Positions 1-4,466 of a DNA stretch of 11,306 bases are shown in pieces. The notes under the pieces were generated by a model, which was not told the origin of the DNA, made no database searches, and saw only the letters and a list, made by a program, of their open reading frames with translations. Both the position numbers and the translations under genes were made by a program. Positions within the stretch are counted from its first letter, which is position 1. The number at the start of each line of letters is the position of its first letter. This DNA comes from Candidatus Krumholzibacteriia bacterium (lineage in GTDB: Bacteria; Krumholzibacteriota; Krumholzibacteriia; LZORAL124-64-63). The stretch covers positions 1 to 11,306 of the forward strand of contig JACZKN010000126.1 of the NCBI GenBank assembly GCA_014859985.1, given 5' to 3'.

Positions 1-144
1 GTGCTGGCGCGGGCGGGCGGGGGGCGCGACGAGATCCTGCTTTGCGACGTGGACCTGGCCGAGGCGGATCGCTCCCCCGCGCGGCAGCTCTTCCTCCGGG
101 ACCGGCGGCCCGAGCTCTACCCGCGGTGGCTCGGGCCGTCCTGA
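1..144 (+). CDS. Carbon-nitrogen hydrolase (nitrilase superfamily), C-terminal fragment
   Basis: The window opens inside this gene; only the last 47 codons are present, ending in TGA at 142-144. The readable tail contains DEILLCDVDLAEADR followed by FLRDRRPELYPRW. This matches the usual C-terminal end of nitrilase-superfamily amidases such as N-carbamoylputrescine amidase, where the last strand (E-x-x-L-x-x-x-V-D-L) is followed by a helix and an R-D-R-R-P-x-L-Y segment. The catalytic Glu-Lys-Cys residues would lie upstream and cannot be checked, so the substrate is open: an amidase of polyamine biosynthesis is one possibility, omega-amidase or a general nitrilase are others. It converges with the SnoaL-like gene, with 10 bp between the stops and no terminator visible there. 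Family call fairly sure, specific enzyme unknown. Confidence 0.72.
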   Translation: MLARAGGGRDEILLCDVDLAEADRSPARQLFLRDRRPELYPRWLGPS

Positions 145-154
145 CCTGCGCCGC

Positions 155-544
155 CTACTGCATCGACCGCAGGACCACGGCCGTGTCGGTGTGCTGGTGG
201 AACTCCACGATACTGCCGTCACGGACCCGCCACACGTGGACCATCGGGGTCTTGAACGACTTGCCGGTGGCCTTGTAGGTCCCGCTGTAGGTGCCCATGG
301 CGACCACCATGTCGCGCTCGGCCACGTACTCGGAGGGCACGGCCGCGAAGCCCTCCCACTCGGTGCCCAGCTTCGCGAACACGTTTTCGAGGACCTGCTC
401 CGGCCCGATGTAGAGCCCCCCGTAGGGAAACCCCTCGGCTTCGACCCAGTGGATGTCGCTGGCGAAGAGGTCCAGCACGGTCTGGACGTCCCCGGCGGCG
501 AGCGCGGCGTAGACGCGGCGGATCAGGGCGGTGTTGTCGGACAT
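155..544 (-). CDS. SnoaL-like / NTF2-fold protein
   Basis: A 129-residue cytosolic protein of the nuclear transport factor 2 superfamily, SnoaL-like type. It starts MSDNTALIRRVYAALAAGDV, the usual first helix of this fold, followed by VLDLFASDIHWVEAEGFPYGG, YIGPEQVLENVF, a central GTYSGTYKATGKSF hairpin and VWRVRDGSIVEFHQHTDTA at the end. These cone-shaped domains bind small hydrophobic ligands; some are isomerases, cyclases or hydrolases, but most members of this subgroup have no known substrate, so no reaction is assigned. The ATG at 544 was chosen over the longer reading to 646 because homology begins there and a G-rich Shine-Dalgarno stretch (about 549-554) precedes it; the extra 34 residues look like translated spacer containing the upstream hairpin. 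A -10-like TATCAT lies at 589-594 without a convincing -35. It is separated from the DUF4397 gene upstream by a hairpin, so it is probably transcribed alone. Confidence 0.85.
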   Translation of the reverse strand: MSDNTALIRRVYAALAAGDVQTVLDLFASDIHWVEAEGFPYGGLYIGPEQVLENVFAKLGTEWEGFAAVPSEYVAERDMVVAMGTYSGTYKATGKSFKTPMVHVWRVRDGSIVEFHQHTDTAVVLRSMQ

Positions 545-553
545 GGTATCCCC

Positions 554-587
554 CGGGAACTGCCTGATGACGGTGGCGGAGTTCCCG
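554..587 (-). repeat. Inverted repeat in the 5' leader of the SnoaL-like gene
   Basis: CGGGAACT at 554-561 and AGTTCCCG at 580-587 are perfect 8-bp inverted arms separated by 18 bp, directly upstream of the ATG at 544. The start-proximal arm abuts the G-rich ribosome-binding stretch. It could be an operator for a dimeric repressor or an mRNA hairpin affecting translation. The arms are seen directly; the function is a guess. Confidence 0.4.
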
Positions 588-599
588 CATGATAACTCG

Positions 600-632
600 A
601 CCGGGCCCGCGGCACCACGCCGCGGACCCGGT
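600..632 (-). terminator. Hairpin terminator after the DUF4397 gene
   Basis: Arms at 600-612 and 620-632 enclose a 7-nt loop. Read as minus-strand RNA the 13 pairs are complete, with one G-U wobble; read as plus-strand RNA the same position is a C-A mismatch. The hairpin therefore fits transcripts from the minus strand and lies 23 bp past the DUF4397 stop. No U-tract follows (the next bases read CGAGUUAUC), so it may be a weak or factor-assisted terminator or a 3'-end stabiliser. Confidence 0.55.
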
Positions 633-655
633 CTTCGTCTGCCCAAGGCGGGGGA

Positions 656-2083
656 CTAGTCGTTGGGCAGAACCTCGGCCACCTGCCAGGGCCAGGTGGA
701 GGTGACGACCACGCTCAGCCGGAACGGCTCGCCCGTGCCCCCCAGCGAACCCGTGGCCACCGCGAAGGCGGACAGGTCGCTGGAGAGGGCCAGGTCGAAG
801 GTCGCCACCGGCGTGCTCGTGTCCTTGGCGGCCACGCCGACGGTGACCGCACTCAGGGCGATGGGCGTGCCCGCGGCGGCGGAGGCATCGCCGAAGGCCA
901 GGTCCCTGAAGGGATCCAGGGCGGTGAAGGTCGTGCCGTCCCACACGCCCACATCCACGGCCGGGGCGTCCGGGGAGGCGTGCACGACGCGCACCAGGGC
1001 CGGACCGGGGACTCCGAACTCGTCGCGGTAGGGCAGAAGGGCAAAGCCGGGGGTCGCCCCGCCGACGAAGCCGGACGCCACCGCGAGGTACCGCTCGCCC
1101 GCCATCAGTTCAGGCGTCGTCACCGTCGCCGCCAGCTGGCCACCAGCCGAGACGCGCACGTCCAGGGTGTAGGCTGCCGGGGGCACCTGAACCGGGGGAG
1201 AGAGTTCGCCGAAGGACAGGTTGTCCACCAGCGCGGTGTCGGAGCCCCCGACATTGACATCGACCGCCGGGGCATCGGGGGAGCCGTGCAGGACGTAGAC
1301 GACGGGATCCTGGCGGATCAGGCCGACGGTCCCGTTCGGACCCACCGCCAGGAGGCCGAAGCCGTCCGTGGCGTTGGGCTTGGCCCCCAGCAGGCCCGTG
1401 GCGATCAGGAAGTACTCCTCGCCGGCGAGGGCCGGCGTGGTGAAGGCGGTCACGCGCGACAGCGGGCTGCCCGCCCAGATGCCCACGTTCAGCGCCGTGC
1501 CCGCGGGCAGGGCCACGCCGGCTGCGCCGGTCTCGGCGAAGCGCGCGAAGTCCGTCACCTCGGGCGAGCCGTCGTTGCCCAGGTCCACCGCCACCGCCGG
1601 GGCGTCGGGCGAGCCGTGCACGATGCGCACGGCCGCCTGGCCGCCGCCGGGCAGGGTGAAGTCCTCGACGAACGGCACGACCCGGAAGCGGTCGGCCTCG
1701 TCGCTGCTGGCCAGGAGGCCCAGGGCGACGGCCGTGATGGTCACGTCGGCCGGGATGGTCAGGTCACCGGTCTCGAAGGCCGGGGCCGAGGTCGCCGACG
1801 CGCCGGCGGCGCGCAGCTGGATGTTGTAGGTGCCGGGCGCGAGCTCGAGGTACGGGGTGGTCTCCAGGTAGGAGACGTCCGTCACCAGGGGCAGGGCGAC
1901 GCCCTCGGCATAGATGTCCACCGCCGGGGCGTCCGGCGACGCATGCACCACCCGAAGCATGGCGCCCTCGCCCAGGTCGGCGGTGGGGTTGGTCGGATCG
2001 TCGTCGTCGGAGCAGCCGGCGGCGAAGGCGCCGAGCGCCAGCAGGGCCAGCATCAGCATCAGCTTGTTGGTCGGGTTCTTCAT
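656..2083 (-). CDS. DUF4397 repeat lipoprotein
   Basis: A 475-residue predicted lipoprotein. The N-terminus has a Lys, a hydrophobic core and the lipobox AAGC with Cys24, followed by SDDDDPTNPT. An acidic stretch right after the lipid Cys resembles the surface-export signal of Bacteroidota lipoproteins, so the mature protein may be displayed outside. The rest is four tandem DUF4397 units, each opening with a V-x-V-[VL]-H-[AG]-S-P-D-A-P-A-V signature at about residues 43-57, 152-166, 262-276 and 364-378, spaced about 110, 110 and 100 residues. These all-beta units have no established function; they are common in secreted and cell-surface proteins. The ATG at 2083 has a clear AAAGGGGAG ribosome-binding site. 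The gene follows the fasciclin gene on the same strand, 65 bp apart, with a hairpin between and no room for a full separate promoter, so at least partial co-transcription is likely. Confidence 0.9.
   Translation of the reverse strand: MKNPTNKLMLMLALLALGAFAAGCSDDDDPTNPTADLGEGAMLRVVHASPDAPAVDIYAEGVALPLVTDVSYLETTPYLELAPGTYNIQLRAAGASATSAPAFETGDLTIPADVTITAVALGLLASSDEADRFRVVPFVEDFTLPGGGQAAVRIVHGSPDAPAVAVDLGNDGSPEVTDFARFAETGAAGVALPAGTALNVGIWAGSPLSRVTAFTTPALAGEEYFLIATGLLGAKPNATDGFGLLAVGPNGTVGLIRQDPVVYVLHGSPDAPAVDVNVGGSDTALVDNLSFGELSPPVQVPPAAYTLDVRVSAGGQLAATVTTPELMAGERYLAVASGFVGGATPGFALLPYRDEFGVPGPALVRVVHASPDAPAVDVGVWDGTTFTALDPFRDLAFGDASAAAGTPIALSAVTVGVAAKDTSTPVATFDLALSSDLSAFAVATGSLGGTGEPFRLSVVVTSTWPWQVAEVLPND
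950..1957 (-). repeat. Fourfold repeat of the VHxSPDAPAV coding motif
   Basis: Copies of a 45-bp segment encoding the DUF4397 signature sit at 950-994, 1256-1300, 1586-1630 and 1913-1957. The DNA itself is still similar among copies, each containing a GCCGGGGC[GA]TC core on the plus strand, so the gene probably grew by internal duplication and could recombine. The unit length is about 305-330 bp. Confidence 0.75.
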
Positions 2084-2110
2084 GGTTCTCTCCCCTTTAT
2101 CGTTCCGGTT

Positions 2111-2136
2111 GGGGCCCGCCGCGCAGGGCGGGCCCC
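2111..2136 (-). terminator. Perfect GC hairpin between the fasciclin and DUF4397 genes
   Basis: GGGGCCCGCC at 2111-2120 and GGCGGGCCCC at 2127-2136 form a perfect 10-bp stem with a 6-nt loop, 12 bp past the fasciclin stop. No U-run follows on the minus strand (AACCGGAAC). It may partially terminate transcription, lowering DUF4397 expression relative to the fasciclin gene, or protect the 3' end of the fasciclin message. Confidence 0.5.
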
Positions 2137-2148
2137 GGGTGTCCTGGT

Positions 2149-2664
2149 CTACAGGTCCTGCGGGATCAGCACGGTGTCGATCACGTGGACCACGCCGTTG
2201 CTGGCCGCGATGTCGGTCTTGACGACGTTCGCGTCGTTGACCTTGACGCCGTCCTTGGCATCGATTGCCACGCGCTGGCCGCCGAGGGTCTCGGCGGACG
2301 TCAGCTTCACGACGTCCTTGGCCATGACGCTGCCGGCGACCACGTGGTACAGCAGCACCTTCTTCAGCTGCTCGGGATTCGCCAGCAGGGCCTCGACCGT
2401 GCCTTCGGGCAGCTTGGCGAAGGCCTCTTCGGTAGGCGCGAACACGGTGAACGGGCCCTTGGCGGACAGGGCCTCCACCAGGCCCGCGGCCTTCACGGCG
2501 GCCACCAGGGTGGTGAACCCGGCTTCCTCGGCCAGGGGCAGGATGGCCTGCGTGTCATGGGTGTGGGCGGCCGTGCTGCCGCAGCTGCCGGCCTGGGCCA
2601 CGAGGGCCGGGACGGCCAAGGCGATGGTCGCGGTCAGGGCCGCGGCGGTGATCAGGTTGCGCAT
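2149..2664 (-). CDS. Exported fasciclin (FAS1) domain protein
   Basis: A 171-residue protein with a signal peptide (about residues 1-25, cleavage after AQA) and one FAS1 domain over the rest. Both family hallmarks are present: the H1 segment FTVFAPTEEAF (72-82) and the H2 segment NGVVHVIDTVLIP (156-168), with the conserved YH at 106-107. Bacterial single-domain FAS1 proteins of the MPB70/secreted type act outside the cytoplasmic membrane, usually in adhesion, but their ligands are mostly unknown; an algal relative, AstaP, is a carotenoid-binding photoprotective protein. The ATG at 2664 was chosen because the signal peptide begins there and AAGGAG at 2671-2676 precedes it; the longer reading to 2793 runs through leader sequence. 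The promoter upstream carries a motif shared with the CarH-type regulator's own promoter, so light or B12 control is inferred. Confidence 0.92.
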   Translation of the reverse strand: MRNLITAAALTATIALAVPALVAQAGSCGSTAAHTHDTQAILPLAEEAGFTTLVAAVKAAGLVEALSAKGPFTVFAPTEEAFAKLPEGTVEALLANPEQLKKVLLYHVVAGSVMAKDVVKLTSAETLGGQRVAIDAKDGVKVNDANVVKTDIAASNGVVHVIDTVLIPQDL

Positions 2665-2683
2665 GTCTCTCTCCTTCTTGGGT

Positions 2684-2710
2684 TCGGCAGCCGGCAAGGT
2701 CGGCTGCCGA
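2684..2710 (-). other. 5' leader hairpin of the fasciclin gene
   Basis: TCGGCAGCCG at 2684-2693 and CGGCTGCCGA at 2701-2710 form a perfect 10-bp stem with a 7-nt loop, ending 7 bp before the Shine-Dalgarno AAGGAG. It would fold in the leader RNA of the fasciclin transcript and leaves the ribosome site free, so stabilisation of the message is more likely than blocking of translation. Confidence 0.45.
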
Positions 2711-2791
2711 GCTATGTCCAGGGGATCCCCGGGCGTCGGTCGGATCCCTCGCCGTCGGCCGGCGCCGGGGCCACGGGACCCCGATGACCCC

Positions 2792-2819
2792 AAGATAACA
2801 TCTGTATAGTGGTTGTCAA
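2792..2819 (-). promoter_or_regulatory. Probable sigma70-type promoter of the fasciclin gene
   Basis: On the minus strand a consensus -35 TTGACA (2814-2819) is followed 16 bp later by TATCTT (2792-2797, 4/6 to consensus). The surrounding 2791-2858 stretch is AT-rich in an otherwise GC-rich region. The start point would be near 2785, giving a leader of about 120 nt. The -35 lies inside the putative CarH operator. Confidence 0.6.
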
Positions 2820-2845
2820 GAAGAAATATCTACATTTCCTGTACA
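2803..2845 (-). promoter_or_regulatory. Putative CarH-type operator at the fasciclin promoter
   Basis: Minus-strand half-sites are TGTACA (2840-2845), TGTAGA (2829-2834), TTGACA (2814-2819) and TATACA (2803-2808). Within each pair the starts are 11 bp apart, matching my recollection that CarH tetramers bind 11-bp direct repeats of the type nTnnACAnnnn over the -35. The pair TTGACA-N5-TATACA is 14/17 identical to a sequence in the carH promoter. Binding by the neighbouring regulator is inferred. Confidence 0.55.
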
Positions 2846-2853
2846 CTCCACGA

Positions 2854-2884
2854 GAAATGGGTCCGCGACAACCCAAGGCATTTC
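2854..2884 (-). terminator. Weak hairpin after the carH-like gene
   Basis: On the minus strand GAAATG and CATTTC form an outer stem around a short inner GGT/ACC stem with a 4-nt bulge, starting 11 bp past the regulator's stop. There is no U-run. It is at best a weak terminator; it lies upstream of the fasciclin promoter. Confidence 0.25.
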
Positions 2885-2895
2885 CTGAAAACGGC

Positions 2896-3837
2896 TTAGC
2901 GCAGCAGGGAGAGTTCGCGGTCGAGGTCGTCCAGATTGTCCAGGAGGCGGGCATTGATGCCCACGAGGGTGGTCAGGTAGCTCTGGGCCGCCTGCCCGCC
3001 CACCAGGATGGGCAGCCCATCGCCCACGAAGCGGCGCAGGGCGCGCAGCTGCTCCATGACCGCCGGGTCGTCGCCGGGATAGACCAGGCTCAGCAGGATG
3101 GCCCGGGCTTCGCTCTTCTGGACGGCCATGGCGATCTCCTCGGCCGGCAGGTCGGAGCCCAGGTAGAGCACCCTCCAGCCCGCTTCCAGGGCCAGGGAGG
3201 CGGCCATCAAGGCCCCCAGTTCGTGGTGCTGGCCGGCCGGGGTGGTGATCACCAGGCCGGGGGCGCCGGTGGCGGCGGCGCGGCCCTGGGTCAGGTTGGC
3301 CAGGAAAGCCTTCACCACGGCGGTGGCCATGTGCTCGTGGGCGATGCGCAGGGTGCCGTCGTGCCAACGCTCGCCGATCTCCACCAGCAGGGGCTGCAGC
3401 AGTTCCCGCCGCAGGATCGGCCGGCTCAGGACCACCGAGGCCCGGGCCAGCAGGCCTTCCAGCCGCGTGGGGTCCAGGTCGGCCACCGCCTGCAGGGCCG
3501 CGCCCAGCAGCTCGTCCAGCTGCGTGACCGCCGGCAGGGGCAGGGGCCGGGGCGACAGTTCGACGATCTCGCCGGCCAGGGTCTCCAGCTCGGCCACCGG
3601 CAGGGTGGCGATGTCGCCGATGCGGTGGCCGTGGTCGGTGAGCCGGCTCAGCAGCTGCAGGCGCTGGATGTCGGCGTCGGAATAGAGCCGTCGGCCGGTG
3701 CCCGTGCGCCCGGGTGCCACGGCCCCGTAGCGGCGCTCCCAGGCCCGCAGCAGCAGCTGGCTGATGCCCGTGCGCCGGGACACGACGGCGATGGTGTGGC
3801 GCGCCTCGAGGTGGGTCGGGTCCTGCCGGCGGTTCAT
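2896..3837 (-). CDS. carH: CarH/LitR-type AdoCbl-dependent light-sensing MerR regulator
   Basis: A 313-residue cytosolic repressor in three parts. Residues 14-80 are a MerR DNA-binding domain (IAVVSRRTGIS, LRAWERRYG, GRRLYSDADIQRL). Residues about 105-185 are the helical cobalamin-cap domain. Residues about 193-300 are a B12-binding Rossmann domain. AdoCbl-sensing residues are kept: W158 with E168-H169 (the W-x9-EH motif packing against the adenosyl group) and H205 in QHHELG, the lower axial ligand, although the usual Asp two residues before that His is Gln. In CarH the dark AdoCbl form is a tetramer bound to DNA; light breaks the Co-C bond and releases it. The ATG at 3837 with AGGA 7 bp upstream was preferred to the GTG at 3867, which has no ribosome site. 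It is divergent from the SRPBCC-rudS pair, and its own promoter carries the shared 17-bp motif, suggesting autoregulation. A non-photosensory B12 sensor remains possible. Confidence 0.85.
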   Translation of the reverse strand: MNRRQDPTHLEARHTIAVVSRRTGISQLLLRAWERRYGAVAPGRTGTGRRLYSDADIQRLQLLSRLTDHGHRIGDIATLPVAELETLAGEIVELSPRPLPLPAVTQLDELLGAALQAVADLDPTRLEGLLARASVVLSRPILRRELLQPLLVEIGERWHDGTLRIAHEHMATAVVKAFLANLTQGRAAATGAPGLVITTPAGQHHELGALMAASLALEAGWRVLYLGSDLPAEEIAMAVQKSEARAILLSLVYPGDDPAVMEQLRALRRFVGDGLPILVGGQAAQSYLTTLVGINARLLDNLDDLDRELSLLR

Positions 3838-3873
3838 GGGCGATTCCTGTCGTTGGGTCCTCACCACAAGTCG

Positions 3874-3901
3874 TTTGCGGTCGTACAGCGTATTGTATAA
3901 T
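3874..3901 (+). promoter_or_regulatory. Promoter of the SRPBCC-rudS pair
   Basis: A perfect -10 TATAAT at 3896-3901 is preceded at 16 bp by a weak -35 TTTGCG (3874-3879). The start would be near 3908, leaving a leader of about 67 nt. The weak -35 suggests dependence on a regulator or on derepression. Its -10 overlaps the -10 of the carH promoter on the other strand. Confidence 0.55.
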
Positions 3902-3910
3902 GTTTGTCCA
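3882..3910 (-). promoter_or_regulatory. Putative CarH-type operator in the carH/SRPBCC divergent promoter
   Basis: Minus-strand half-sites are TGGACA (3905-3910) and TATACA (3894-3899), with starts 11 bp apart, and a looser TGTACG (3882-3887) 12 bp further. The 17-bp segment TGGACAAACATTATACA matches the fasciclin-promoter segment TTGACAACCACTATACA at 14 positions. Bound here, a repressor would cover the -10 elements of both divergent promoters. Confidence 0.55.
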
Positions 3911-3922
3911 GATTTATGGCAA
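3894..3922 (-). promoter_or_regulatory. Promoter of the carH-like gene
   Basis: On the minus strand a -35 TTGCCA (3917-3922, 5/6) is followed by a 17-bp spacer and TATACA (3894-3899, 4/6). The start would be near 3887, about 50 nt before the ATG at 3837. The -10 is part of the putative operator, consistent with autorepression. Confidence 0.5.
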
Positions 3923-3974
3923 GGGATTTATCACGACCCCTACCGGGTCCGATCCGCACAAGGCGAGGCAGCCC

Positions 3975-4466
3975 ATGGCCCTGCACGAATTCCGCGCCGA
4001 GCAGCGCGTCCCCCGGCCCCGGGACGCCGTGTTCGCTTTTTTCGCCCAGCCGGAGAACCTGGCACGGATCACCCCGCCCTGGCTGGGGTTCCGCATCCTC
4101 ACCCCGCCGCCGCTGCCCATGCACGAGGGCGCGCTGATCGACTACGTGATCCGCCTGGGGCCGCTGCCCACCCGCTGGCGCACCCTCATCACGACTTTCG
4201 ATCCTCCCCATCGTTTCGTGGACGAGCAGCTGGCGGGGCCCTACAGTTTCTGGCACCACACCCACGAGTTCGAGGCGGACGGCGACGACGGTACGCTCAT
4301 CCGCGACTGCGTCCGCTACGTCCTGCCCGGCGGACCGCTGGGCGACCTGGTCCACGCGCTGGCGGTGCGCCGGCAGATCGCCGGCATCTTCGCCCACCGC
4401 CGCGTGGTCATCGCTGCGCTCTTCCCGGGAGGCGACCGTGAACGCTCCGTTCCCGCCGGTGCCTGA
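3975..4466 (+). CDS. SRPBCC (START-like) ligand-binding family protein
   Basis: A 163-residue cytosolic protein of the SRPBCC helix-grip superfamily, in the subgroup related to polyketide cyclase and YfcH-type N-terminal domains. Visible family features are the opening strand FRAEQRVPRPRDAVFAFFAQ followed by NLARITPPWLGFRI, then GALIDYVIRLGPLPTRWRTL, the segment DPPHRFVDEQLAGPYSFWHH-T-H-E-F, and the final helix PLGDLVHALAVRRQI. These proteins hold lipids, isoprenoids or other hydrophobic molecules in a deep cavity; the ligand here is unknown. The ATG at 3975 was chosen because homology begins there and an AGGCGAGG ribosome site precedes it; the reading from 3900 would start inside the promoter -10. 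It overlaps the next gene by 29 bp, so the two are translated from one message. SRPBCC proteins recur near photolyase and LitR/CarH loci, which fits the neighbouring regulator. Confidence 0.85.
   Translation: MALHEFRAEQRVPRPRDAVFAFFAQPENLARITPPWLGFRILTPPPLPMHEGALIDYVIRLGPLPTRWRTLITTFDPPHRFVDEQLAGPYSFWHHTHEFEADGDDGTLIRDCVRYVLPGGPLGDLVHALAVRRQIAGIFAHRRVVIAALFPGGDRERSVPAGA

Noticed and set aside
980..2809. Open frame of 609 codons on the plus strand
   Set aside because: It runs antisense through the DUF4397 and fasciclin genes, which have clear domains, signal peptides and ribosome sites. The translation is rich in Arg, Gly, His and Gln without any domain; long antisense frames are expected at this GC content.
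2840..2845. TGTACA palindrome as an independent operator
   Set aside because: A 6-bp palindrome alone is too common; it is reported only as a half-site within the spaced repeat set.
3838..3867. GTG start 10 codons upstream for the CarH-like regulator
   Set aside because: No ribosome site precedes it, and the ATG at 3837 has AGGA at proper spacing; the extra residues carry no family similarity.
2809..3900. Open frame of 363 codons on the plus strand
   Set aside because: Antisense shadow of the CarH-like regulator, rich in Gln, Gly and His with no domain.
3838..3974. Possible cobalamin riboswitch next to the B12-dependent regulator
   Set aside because: The 137-bp spacer is filled by two promoters and short leaders, and no B12-box-like sequence or multi-stem structure of the required length was seen.
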